Shown here: positions 8,700 to 16,340 of the stretch, in pieces
Position numbering within the stretch: the stretch's first letter is position 1
Layout: every line of letters starts with the position of its first letter
Assembly: GCA_963696545.1 (NCBI GenBank)
Contig: CAVOKQ010000007.1
Span: forward strand, 124,001 to 188,000
Source: RPQJ01 sp963696545
Lineage (GTDB): Bacteria; Pseudomonadota; Gammaproteobacteria; Steroidobacterales; Steroidobacteraceae
Direction of reading: 5' to 3'
Length of the DNA: 64,000 nt
Notes under the pieces: generated by a model
The model's database searches: none
What the model saw: the letters and a program-made list of their open reading frames with translations, nothing else
Told to the model about the DNA's origin: nothing
Made by a program: the position numbers and the translations under genes

Positions 8700-10171
8700 G
8701 CCGGATTCACGCACGAGCGCACCTGGCGCAGCACGTCGCTCGCGAGCAGTCCTCGCTCGCCAGCCCGGGCGGCGAGATCTCCCGCCTGGGCGTGCACGAA
8801 AACCCCGGCCTGCGCTGCCAGCGCGAGGTCGCCGCACTGCGCTGCGATGCCGGCGATCACGCCGGTGAGCACGTCGCCCATGCCCCCGGCCGCCATGCCG
8901 GGGTTGCCTCGATCGCAGAGATACGTCACCGAGTCCGGCGCCTGCACGATCGAGCCCGCACCTTTCAGGACGACGGTTCCGCGGAAACGCGACTGCAACT
9001 CGCGCGCGGCCCGCAGTCGATCGGCCTGCACGACGGAGGTCGTGCACTCGAGCAGTCGTGCGGCCTCGCCCGGGTGCGGCGTCAGCACCCAGTGCTCGCA
9101 GGCCCTGGGCGCGGCCGCAAGCAGGTTTAGCGCATCGGCATCGACGATCAGCGGCAGCCCGCTGCGCAACGCCGCGTCGAGCAGGTCCGCGGCCCACGCG
9201 CCCTGCCCCAACCCGGGACCGATGGCCACCACGGTCGCACGCTCGAGCGCGCCACGGATGTCTTCGGCCGCGCGCGTCGTAACGCACATCAGCTCCGGGC
9301 GCGCGGCGACGATGCCGGTGTTGTCCGGGTGAACGGCCACGGTCACCAGGCCCGCGCCCGCGCGCAGCGCCGCCTCGCCCGCGAGCCGCGCTGCTCCCGG
9401 CATTCCAGGGCCGCCGCCGATGACGAGCACGTGACCGTTGGCGCCCTTGTGCGACGCGCGCGGCCTTCGGGGCAGCACTCGCGCGACCGTGGCTTCGTCG
9501 ATCAGCCGGGCGACTGGCTTGGTCCTGTCGAAGGTCGCGGCCGGCACCTTGAGATCGTCGAGTACCAGCCGACCCGTGTACTCGATGCCCTCGCCGACAT
9601 AGCAGCCGATCTTGCGACCGATGAACGTCACCGTGAGCTGCGCGCGAGTCGCGACGCCGAGCACGGCGCCGGTGTCGGCATGCAGCCCGGAGGGAATATC
9701 AACGGCGACGACCGGCCGGCCCGACACATTCATCGCAGCGACCATTGCCGCCGCCTCGCCGCCGAGCTCGCGCGCCAGGCCAGTGCCGAACAGCGCGTCG
9801 ACGATCACGTCCGATTCGAGTGCCGTCGCGGACCATGGCTCACAGCGTCCGCCGGCCGCGACGAAATCCTGGTACGCGCGGCGCGCATCACCGGCCAGCG
9901 ACCCCGGATCGCCGAGCGCCACCACCGTCGCGCGCATCGACTGCGCGCGCGCCACCCGCGCGACGACGTAGCCATCGCCACCGTTGTTGCCCGGCCCGCA
10001 GAGCACGGCGATCGAGCGCGCCGCCGGCCACAGCGACCTGAGCGCGTTCAGGGTCGCGTGACCCGCGCGCGTCATCAGCTCGTAGCCGGGAACACCGAGG
10101 TCGTCGATGGCCCGGCGATCGAGGCCGCGAACCTGTTCGGCCGTGTACACGGCGTCGGATTGCGCTTGCAT
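8696..10171 (-). CDS. nnrD: Bifunctional NAD(P)H-hydrate epimerase/dehydratase
   Basis: Repairs NADH and NADPH damaged by hydration. The N-terminal YjeF_N epimerase domain (about 1-220) contains GPGNNGGDGYVVAR and DALFGTGL. The C-terminal ADP-dependent dehydratase domain (about 235-485) contains IGGGPGMPGAA, VIGPGLGQG-like sequence and GMAAGGMGDVLTG. The 491-residue length fits the fused E. coli YjeF. It shares four bases with tsaE and is divergent from queG, an arrangement also found in E. coli. Confidence 0.95.
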   Translation of the reverse strand: MQAQSDAVYTAEQVRGLDRRAIDDLGVPGYELMTRAGHATLNALRSLWPAARSIAVLCGPGNNGGDGYVVARVARAQSMRATVVALGDPGSLAGDARRAYQDFVAAGGRCEPWSATALESDVIVDALFGTGLARELGGEAAAMVAAMNVSGRPVVAVDIPSGLHADTGAVLGVATRAQLTVTFIGRKIGCYVGEGIEYTGRLVLDDLKVPAATFDRTKPVARLIDEATVARVLPRRPRASHKGANGHVLVIGGGPGMPGAARLAGEAALRAGAGLVTVAVHPDNTGIVAARPELMCVTTRAAEDIRGALERATVVAIGPGLGQGAWAADLLDAALRSGLPLIVDADALNLLAAAPRACEHWVLTPHPGEAARLLECTTSVVQADRLRAARELQSRFRGTVVLKGAGSIVQAPDSVTYLCDRGNPGMAAGGMGDVLTGVIAGIAAQCGDLALAAQAGVFVHAQAGDLAARAGERGLLASDVLRQVRSCVNPA

Positions 10172-10177
10172 GGCCGC

Positions 10178-10185
10178 ATTATACT
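10178..10185. promoter_or_regulatory. Overlapping divergent -10 elements for nnrD and queG
   Basis: The motif CATTATACTGG contains TATAAT on the minus strand (complement of 10178-10183) and TATACT on the plus strand (10180-10185). The minus -10 is only 6 bases from the nnrD ATG, which would give a leaderless message. The plus -10 lies about 38 bases before the queG GTG. I see no convincing -35 on either strand. Confidence 0.35.
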
Positions 10186-10222
10186 GGCCGCGTCACGCCC
10201 GCCCCGGATCCTCGCAAACCAC

Positions 10223-11270
10223 GTGAGCATCGATTCCGCAGCGCTCGCCGCGCAGGTCAAGGAATGGGGCCGCGAACTCGGCTTCCAGAAGGTCGGCATT
10301 GCGGGCGTGCGGTTGCCGGAAGACGAACGACGCCTGCTCGACTGGCTGGCGGCGGACAGGCACGGCGAGATGCATTACATGGCGCGTCACGGCACGCGCC
10401 GCGCGCGGCCCGACGAGATCGTGCCGGGCACCGTGCGGGTAATCACAGCGCGGATGGATTACTGGCCGTCGGCGGCGAGCGCCGAGGGCGTGCTCGCGGA
10501 CCCCGGCCTCGGCTACGTTTCCCGCTACGCGTTGGGCCGCGACTATCACAAGGTGCTGCGCAACCGGCTTGCACGGCTGGCCGACCGGCTGGCGGCAACG
10601 GCGGGGAGCGCCGGTTATCGCGCATTCACGGACAGTGCCCCCGTGCTCGAAAAGGCGCTGGCACGCGACGCGGGCCTCGGCTGGATCGGCAAGCACACCA
10701 ACCTGCTCGACCGTCACGACGGCTCGTGGTTCTTCCTCGGCGAGATCTTCACGGACCTGCCGCTGCCCGTCGATCAGCCCGTTACCGCGCACTGCGGCAG
10801 CTGTACCGCGTGCATCGAGGCCTGCCCGACACGCGCGATCGTGGCGCCCTACGAACTCGATGCGCGACGCTGCATCTCCTATCTCACGATCGAGCTCGAC
10901 GGTCCGATCCCCGAGCAATTCCGCCGTGCGATCGGCAATCGCATCTACGGCTGCGACGACTGCCAGCTGGTCTGCCCGTGGAATCGCTACGCGAAGCTCG
11001 CGGCCGAGCCGGATTTCCAGCCGCGACACGGCCTCGACTCACCGCGGCTGGTCGACCTGTTCGCGTGGACGGAGCAGCAGTTCCTCGAGCGGACGTCGGG
11101 CAGCGCGATCCGGCGCATCGGCTACGAGCGCTGGTCACGGAACATCGCGATTGCTCTCGGCAACGCGCCGCGGACACCAGCGGTGATCGCGGCACTCGAG
11201 CGCAGGCGCGAGGATCCAAGCGAGGTGGTGCGGGACAGCGTGCGCTGGGCGCTGGAGGCGCGGAAAGTAA
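10223..11270 (+). CDS. queG: Epoxyqueuosine reductase QueG (no in-frame stop at its natural end)
   Basis: Cobalamin- and iron-sulfur-dependent enzyme for the last step of queuosine formation in tRNA. Conserved stretches include HGEMHYMARHG, GYVSRYALGRDYHK, LGWIGKHTNLL, CGSCTACIEACP (4Fe-4S), DARRCISYLTIELDGPIPE and YGCDDCQLVCPWN (second cluster). The start is GTG 10223, at the same relative position as the E. coli start. The conserved part ends near WALEAR (about 11263). The frame then has no stop and runs antisense through all of panC to 12190. The next-frame TAA at 11268-11270 would end the protein if one base were removed; the end given here is that TAA. Confidence 0.9.
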
Positions 11271-11278
11271 GCGCGCGA

Positions 11279-12142
11279 CTAGCCCAGTTGTCCGGCGGCG
11301 CGGCACTGCAGGTTGTCGATCAACCTTGCGCGGCTCAGCCGTGCTGCGGCGAGCACGACTACGTCGACGTTCTGGCCGTGGGGCTTCTCGAGCGCATTGG
11401 CCATGCGCACCTCGAAATAATCCGGGCGAAAGCCCGCGGCCTGCAGCGCAGCGCGACCTTCCCGCTCGATGTCCGCAATGTCGGAGTCCCCCGACTCGAG
11501 ACGCCTGCGGGCGCGATCGAGTGCGCGATACATCGCTGGCGCGCGCGCGCGTTCGTCGGCGCTCAGGTAGCGGTTGCGCGAGCTCAATGCAAGGCCGTCC
11601 TCGGCCCGGACGGTCGGCGCACCGACGATCTTCACCGGCAGGCAGAGGTCTTCCACCGAGATGCGGATGATCGTGAGCTGCTGGTAGTCCTTCTCGCCGA
11701 AAATCGCGACGTCCGGTTGCACGAGGTTCAGCAACTTCACGACGACCGTCGCAACGCCCTGGAAGTGTCCCGGGCGGAAGGCGCCGCAGAGAATGTTCGA
11801 GAGTTCCGGCACGTCCACGATCGTGCTGCCGGTGGTGCCCTTCGGATACATCTCCGCGACGGTCGGCAGGAACAGCACGTCCGCGCCCAGCTCCGCGAGC
11901 AACGCGGAATCGTCGTCCGGCGTGCGCGGGTATGCGGAAAAATCCTCGTTCGGACCGAACTGCAGCGGGTTCACGAACACGCTGGCAACCACGCGCCGGC
12001 CGTGGTGATGCGCGGCGCCCACCAGGCTCGCGTGTCCCGCGTGCAGGTTGCCCATGGTCGGCACGAACGCGATGCTTTCGCGCGCGAGCCGCCACTCGCG
12101 CACGATCCCGCGCAGCTCCGCGATGCTGCTGATCGTCTGCAT
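11279..12142 (-). CDS. panC: Pantothenate synthetase PanC
   Basis: Joins pantoate and beta-alanine with ATP to make pantothenate. The HIGH-type motif MGNLHAGHASL lies at about 29-39, with FVNPLQFGPNED, LFGEKDYQQ and the KMSKS-equivalent LSSRNRYLS. The product is 287 residues, normal length. Seven bases downstream of panB on the same strand. No panD is present beside it. Confidence 0.96.
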   Translation of the reverse strand: MQTISSIAELRGIVREWRLARESIAFVPTMGNLHAGHASLVGAAHHHGRRVVASVFVNPLQFGPNEDFSAYPRTPDDDSALLAELGADVLFLPTVAEMYPKGTTGSTIVDVPELSNILCGAFRPGHFQGVATVVVKLLNLVQPDVAIFGEKDYQQLTIIRISVEDLCLPVKIVGAPTVRAEDGLALSSRNRYLSADERARAPAMYRALDRARRRLESGDSDIADIEREGRAALQAAGFRPDYFEVRMANALEKPHGQNVDVVVLAAARLSRARLIDNLQCRAAGQLG

Positions 12143-12149
12143 CGCGGCC

Positions 12150-12977
12150 CTAGAAGCAGTGCTCCGGCGCGGGATACTCGCGCGACTTGACTGCCTGCAC
12201 GTAGGCCTTCAGCGCTTCGAGTGGGCTGTCGTGGCCCGCCATGTAGTTCTTGACGAACCGAGGCTTGCGGCCCGGCGTGATGTCGAGCACGTCGTACAGC
12301 ACGAGGATCTGGCCGTCGGTGTCGGGGCCCGCGCCGATGCCGATCACCGGCGCGTGCAGCTCCGCGGTGATCTGCTTGCCGAGCTGCGGCGGGATGCACT
12401 CCAGCAGCACGATGTCCGCGCCCGCATCCTGCAATGCCTTCGCGTCGCGGCGCATCTGTTCGGCAGCGGCTTCTTCCCGGCCCTGCACCCGGAACCCGCC
12501 GGTCTTGTGCACGGACTGCGGCCGCAACCCGAGGTGCGCGCAGACGGCGATATCGTGGCTCGCGAGGAACTCGACGATCTCGACCTGGCTCGCACCGCCC
12601 TCGAGCTTGACCATCTTGGCCCCGCCTTCCTGCATCAGGCGCACCGCGTTCTGCAGCGCCTGCTCGCGCGACGTGTAGGTCATGAACGGCATGTCCGCCA
12701 TCAGGAAGGGTCGCGAGAGTCCCTTCGCCACCGCGCGGCAGTGATAGATGATGTTCTCGAGCGTGACCGGCACGGTCGTGTCGTGCCCCTGGATCACCAT
12801 CCCGAGCGAATCGCCGACCAGCACCACGTCCGCGTCCGCCTCGTCGACCAGCGCGGCAAAGCTCGCGTCGTAGCAGGTGATGCAGGCGATCTTCTCGCCT
12901 TCGGCCTTCATGCGACCGAGCGTGGCAATGTTGACCGGCGGGCGGGCCGAACCGCGCAGTTGTAGTTGTGTATACAT
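12150..12977 (-). CDS. panB: 3-methyl-2-oxobutanoate hydroxymethyltransferase PanB
   Basis: First committed step of pantothenate synthesis: hydroxymethylates ketoisovalerate to ketopantoate. Shows ITCYDASFAALVDEADADV, GDSLGMVIQGHDTT, ADMPFMTY and VKLEGG. The chosen start, ATG 12977 (MYTQLQLRGS), gives 275 residues. A longer frame to 13028 adds 17 unconserved residues. It precedes panC in the same operon. Confidence 0.95.
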   Translation of the reverse strand: MYTQLQLRGSARPPVNIATLGRMKAEGEKIACITCYDASFAALVDEADADVVLVGDSLGMVIQGHDTTVPVTLENIIYHCRAVAKGLSRPFLMADMPFMTYTSREQALQNAVRLMQEGGAKMVKLEGGASQVEIVEFLASHDIAVCAHLGLRPQSVHKTGGFRVQGREEAAAEQMRRDAKALQDAGADIVLLECIPPQLGKQITAELHAPVIGIGAGPDTDGQILVLYDVLDITPGRKPRFVKNYMAGHDSPLEALKAYVQAVKSREYPAPEHCF

Positions 12978-13036
12978 GGGCGGCCTCGAAGGAATGGCAA
13001 GAATGACGGACCGGCCGTCAAACATCAACGCCGGGG

Positions 13037-13726
13037 CTATACCAGGCTCTTCATCGGGTTGAAGTAGTGCCGCCCGCGACGGGCCCTGACGATCTCGGCG
13101 AGCAGTCCCTGGTAGTCCGCGTCGCTGCCGACGGGATCGATGTCCGCGGCGTTGACGATCAGCACCGGCGAGGCCTCGAATTCGAGGAAAAACCGCGCAT
13201 ACGCCTCGGTCAGGCGCTCGAGGTAACGCCGCTCGATCATCTGCTCGTACTGGATGCCGCGGCGGGCAATGCGCTCGAGCAGCGTGTCCACCGGCGCCTG
13301 CAGGTAGACCACGAGGTCGGGCGTCGGCGCGTCGATTGCAAGCTTCGAGTAAACCTGCTCGTAGAGTCCGAACTCCTCGTCGTCGAGCGTCAGCCGCGCG
13401 AACAGCCGGTCCTTCTCGAGCAGGTAATCCGAAACGCGCACGCGCTGGAACAGGTCGTGCTGCCGCAGCTCCTGCATCTGCCGTGCGCGCTGGAACAGGA
13501 AGTACAACTGCGTCTGGAACGCGGCTGCACGGGGATTACGGTAAAAGCGCTCGAGGAACGGGTTTTCCTCGCCCTGCTCCAGCACCAGGTCGCTGCCGAA
13601 GCTCGCCGCGAGCCGGCGCGCGAGACTCGTCTTGCCGACGCCGATCGGGCCCTCGACGACCACGAACCGGTGCGGTGTGTGGACGATCGAGGTCTCGTCT
13701 TTCAATCTGTCCGCAGGCGGGCTCAT
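13037..13726 (-). CDS. Deoxynucleoside kinase
   Basis: Phosphorylates deoxynucleosides in nucleotide salvage (dNK family). P-loop EGPIGVGKTSLARRLA at about 24-39, the SDYLLEKDRLFA segment with the ERS-like DR pair, and the lid region RGIQYEQMIERRYLERL. 229 residues, typical for this bacterial clade, which often lies next to folK and panB. The ATG overlaps the folK stop by four bases. Substrate preference cannot be read from sequence. Confidence 0.88.
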   Translation of the reverse strand: MSPPADRLKDETSIVHTPHRFVVVEGPIGVGKTSLARRLAASFGSDLVLEQGEENPFLERFYRNPRAAAFQTQLYFLFQRARQMQELRQHDLFQRVRVSDYLLEKDRLFARLTLDDEEFGLYEQVYSKLAIDAPTPDLVVYLQAPVDTLLERIARRGIQYEQMIERRYLERLTEAYARFFLEFEASPVLIVNAADIDPVGSDADYQGLLAEIVRARRGRHYFNPMKSLV

Positions 13727-14226
13727 GCCGCAATCTTAACGAGTCCGGAGGAATCGACGCTTGCCACGAGCGCCCTCACCCGCCCGACACCCGGCACGTC
13801 GAGCTCAGGCGCGATCTCGGCGAGCGGCACCAGCACGAACGCGCGTTCGGGGATACCGGGGTGCGGCAGCTGCAGGTCGGGCTCGTCGCAACGCGAGCCG
13901 CCGTGCACCAGCAGGTCGAGGTCGATGCGACGGGGTCCCCAGCGCACGACCGGGGTTTCGCGCCCGAGCTCCTGCTCCAGCGACTTGAGCTCCGTGAGCA
14001 TCGCGCGGGGCTCGAGCGTCGTCAGCAGTGCGGCCACGGCATTGACGAATTCCGGCTGTGCCACCGGGCCGAACGGCGGCGAACGATACAGGCTCGAGCG
14101 CAGCACGAGCCGCGACCCGCGCAGACTCCCAAGCGCGTCGAATGCGCGCAGCACTTGCGCGCCTGGATCGTCGAGGTTGCTGCCGAGCGCCACGTAGGCA
14201 GGAATCCAGCGCGAGGCTTCCACCAC
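13723..14226 (-). CDS. folK: HPPK, 7,8-dihydro-6-hydroxymethylpterin pyrophosphokinase
   Basis: Transfers pyrophosphate to hydroxymethyldihydropterin in folate synthesis. Has YVALGSNLDDPG at the N-terminus, SSLYRSPPFGPVAQPEFVNAV, and the catalytic RWGPRRIDLDLLVHG with its metal-binding DLD. 167 residues with a GTG start at 14226. It lies between pcnB and the deoxynucleoside kinase, as in other gammaproteobacteria. Confidence 0.95.
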   Translation of the reverse strand: MVEASRWIPAYVALGSNLDDPGAQVLRAFDALGSLRGSRLVLRSSLYRSPPFGPVAQPEFVNAVAALLTTLEPRAMLTELKSLEQELGRETPVVRWGPRRIDLDLLVHGGSRCDEPDLQLPHPGIPERAFVLVPLAEIAPELDVPGVGRVRALVASVDSSGLVKIAA

Positions 14227-14238
14227 GGCGCGGCTCGA

Positions 14239-15591
14239 TCAGGCAGCGCGACGCCGGCGGCGGCGCGGACGCTTCCCCGCCGGACCATCACCTGGCGACT
14301 TCGGCTGGTTCTCGACCTCCGCGACACGCTCTTCAGGCGACATCTGCTGCAGCCGCGTCCACCACGTTGCGATCTCGGGGTCGATCTCGCCGGACTCGGC
14401 GCGCAGCAGCAGGAAATCGTAGGCCGCACGGAAGCGCGGGTGTTCGAGGAACCGCAGCGCACGCCGGCCGGCGCGGCGCTCAAAGCGCGGCTGCATCATG
14501 ATGATGTCCTGCATCGGCATCGTGAACCGCTTCGGGATCGCGATCCGACGCGCCTGGCGCGAGACCACGTCGTCGCAGGCCGCGCCCAGCGTGGCCGGGT
14601 CGTCTGGCAGCGGCCCGTTCGGAAAGCCGAGCTTGCGCAGGATCGCGGGCCATAGCAGCACCGCGAACAGGAACGTCGGCGTCACGGACTTGTCGCTGCG
14701 CACGCGCTCGTCGGTCTGCGCGAGTCCGAGCTGCACCAGGCGCGCACCGGCGGAGTCCGGCGCTTCGTTCAATGCGCGCACCAAGTCAGGCATCAGGTGC
14801 GAAAGCAGGCCGAGGCGCGCGAGCAGGTTGCACGATGCGGCGGCGGAACCCGCAAGCAGCAGCTTCATCGTTTCGTCGAACAGGCGCGCGGGGGGCACAC
14901 CGTCGAGCAGGTATGCAAGCCTATGCACCGGCGCCTCGGTGTCCGCGTGCAGCGTGAAGCCGAGCTTCGCAGCGAAACGCGCTGCGCGCAGCATCCGCAC
15001 CGGGTCCTCGCGATAGCGTGTCTCGGGGTCGCCGATCAGGCGCAGCACGCGCGCAGCCGCGTCGGGAAAGCCGCCCACGAAGTCCCAGATCGAGTAGTCC
15101 TCGATGTTGTAGTAGAGGGCGTTGGCCGTGAAATCACGCCGCCAGACGTCCTCCTCGATGCTGCCGTACAGGTTGTCGCGCAGGATGCGGCCGTGCTCGT
15201 TCAGTACGCGCACGCCCACCTCATCGACGCTGTTGTCCTCGTCGACCTCGGTGTGGGCGGCACGGAAGGTGGCCACCTCGATGATCTCGGGCCCGAACCG
15301 CACGTGCGCCAGGTGGAACCGCCGGCCGATCAGCCGGCAATTACGGAACAGCTTGCGGACCTGCTCCGGATGCGCGTCGGTCGCGACGTCGAAGTCCTTC
15401 GGGCTGAGCCCGAGCAGCAGGTCGCGCACCGCGCCGCCGACGAGAAACGCCTGGAACCCGCCCTCCCGCAGCCGATAGAGGACCCGGAGCGCGCTCGGGG
15501 AGATGTTGGCGCGCGAAATCGGGTGATCCGCACGCGGCACGATGACGGGCAACGGGCGGGCGGCGTCGTGATTGGGTTCTATCGGGAGCAA
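14239..15591 (-). CDS. pcnB: Poly(A) polymerase I
   Basis: Adds 3' A-tails to RNA and so promotes decay. The nucleotidyltransferase core shows FLVGGAVRDLLLG (about 49-61) and catalytic DFDVAT (66-71); HVRFGPEIIEVATFR and RRDFTANAL follow. The C-terminus is very basic (KRPRRRRRRAA), as in E. coli PcnB. I chose the TTG at 15591 (450 residues). The only upstream ATG in frame, 15705, would place the N-terminus inside the tRNA-Glu gene. Confidence 0.9.
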   Translation of the reverse strand: MLPIEPNHDAARPLPVIVPRADHPISRANISPSALRVLYRLREGGFQAFLVGGAVRDLLLGLSPKDFDVATDAHPEQVRKLFRNCRLIGRRFHLAHVRFGPEIIEVATFRAAHTEVDEDNSVDEVGVRVLNEHGRILRDNLYGSIEEDVWRRDFTANALYYNIEDYSIWDFVGGFPDAAARVLRLIGDPETRYREDPVRMLRAARFAAKLGFTLHADTEAPVHRLAYLLDGVPPARLFDETMKLLLAGSAAASCNLLARLGLLSHLMPDLVRALNEAPDSAGARLVQLGLAQTDERVRSDKSVTPTFLFAVLLWPAILRKLGFPNGPLPDDPATLGAACDDVVSRQARRIAIPKRFTMPMQDIIMMQPRFERRAGRRALRFLEHPRFRAAYDFLLLRAESGEIDPEIATWWTRLQQMSPEERVAEVENQPKSPGDGPAGKRPRRRRRRAA

Positions 15592-15604
15592 TGAGCGGGT
15601 TCCG

Positions 15605-15633
15605 CTGGACCGGGAAAAACGGCTGCGTATAAT
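15605..15633 (+). promoter_or_regulatory. Promoter of tRNA-Glu
   Basis: A consensus TATAAT at 15628-15633 is followed by a GC-rich discriminator (ACGCGGCCTCGCG), as in stringently controlled stable-RNA promoters. A weak -35 (CTGGAC, 15605-15610) lies 17 bases upstream. The tRNA starts 44 bases after the -10. Confidence 0.6.
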
Positions 15634-15677
15634 ACGCGGCCTCGCGCGGACCCCGTTAGTCCGCTTGTCTGCGGCAC

Positions 15678-15753
15678 GCTCCCATCGTCTAGAGGCCCAG
15701 GACACAGCCCTCTCAAGGCTGGTACGAGGGTTCGAATCCCTCTGGGAGCGCCA
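15678..15753 (+). tRNA. tRNA-Glu, anticodon CTC
   Basis: Cloverleaf read directly. The acceptor stem GCTCCCA (15678-15684) pairs with TGGGAGC (15743-15749); discriminator G and encoded CCA follow (15750-15753). The anticodon stem CAGCC/GGCTG encloses loop CTCTCAA with anticodon CTC. The T arm is GAGGGTTCGAATCCCTC. It reads GAG. The body closely resembles the usual Glu tRNA (CGTCTAGAGGCCCAGGACAC in the D-arm region). Confidence 0.96.
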
Positions 15754-15754
15754 T

Positions 15755-15776
15755 CTCCTGCGCGGCAGCGCGGGAG
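15755..15776 (+). terminator. Hairpin just after tRNA-Glu
   Basis: CTCCTGCGC-GGCA-GCGCGGGAG forms a 9-pair stem with one T-G wobble, starting two bases after the tRNA CCA end. It lacks a T-tract (CGATTCAG follows). It may act as a weak terminator or as a 3'-processing boundary. Confidence 0.45.
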
Positions 15777-15835
15777 CGATTCAGCCGTTGCAGCCTGTTT
15801 GAACCCTGAGCAGCGGATTCGACTGCTCTCCCGCG

Positions 15836-16297
15836 TCAGATCAATTCGATCCGGGCGCGCACCACCCCGTCGTCGACGAAGCCGAGTTCGGACGCCGCTG
15901 CGTGTGACAGGTCAGCAATCCGCCCGCGCACGTAAGGTCCGCGATCGTTGACGCGAACGACTATGGAGCGACCGTTATCGAGGTTTGTCACCCGTACCCG
16001 GCTGCCGAATGCCAGGCTGCGGTGCGCCATCGTTAGCTCGTTCGTGTCGAAGATCTCGCCATTGGCGGTCCGACGCCCGTGGAACCCGGGGCCATACCAG
16101 GACACGCGACCATTCTGCATCCACGCTGAAGTCTGATCATCGTGCGAAGCAGGTATCGAGCCGGGCGCGGGCACGGCCAGCAGAAGCGCTGCAAGGACCA
16201 GGCTGGCTACCGTCGCAAGCAGGCGGCGGCGGGCCGGCTCGAGGTCCACTTGGTCGACGGCGAGCCAACCCATTGAATTTGCTGAATTCTGCTGCAT
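15836..16297 (-). CDS. rlpA: RlpA-like septal lytic transglycosylase domain protein
   Basis: Double-psi beta-barrel protein of the RlpA family, which cuts peptidoglycan lacking peptide stems. A membrane-inserting N-terminus (about 25-45, LLATVASLVLAALLLAVP) is followed by GRVSWYGPGFHGRRTANGE, MAHRSLAFGSRVRVTNL and RVNDRGPY, the family core. It has 153 residues and no SPOR domain, so it lacks the usual septal targeting module. No lipobox is seen. No Shine-Dalgarno site precedes the ATG, and a palindrome covers the start. Confidence 0.88.
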   Translation of the reverse strand: MQQNSANSMGWLAVDQVDLEPARRRLLATVASLVLAALLLAVPAPGSIPASHDDQTSAWMQNGRVSWYGPGFHGRRTANGEIFDTNELTMAHRSLAFGSRVRVTNLDNGRSIVVRVNDRGPYVRGRIADLSHAAASELGFVDDGVVRARIELI

Positions 16298-16304
16298 TGC
16301 AGCA
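16290..16304. repeat. 15-base palindrome over the rlpA start codon
   Basis: TGCTGCA-T-TGCAGCA is a perfect inverted repeat with a one-base centre. It contains the rlpA ATG (complement of 16295-16297). It could be an operator or a start-codon-masking hairpin; chance is also possible because GC-rich CTGCAG-type words are common. Confidence 0.35.
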
Positions 16305-16340
16305 TAGACAGGCGCAATCCGGCGAAGTTCCCGGGTTCGT

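Noticed and set aside
15592..15705. N-terminal extension of pcnB to ATG 15705
   Set aside because: It would put coding sequence inside the tRNA-Glu gene and adds no conserved residues.
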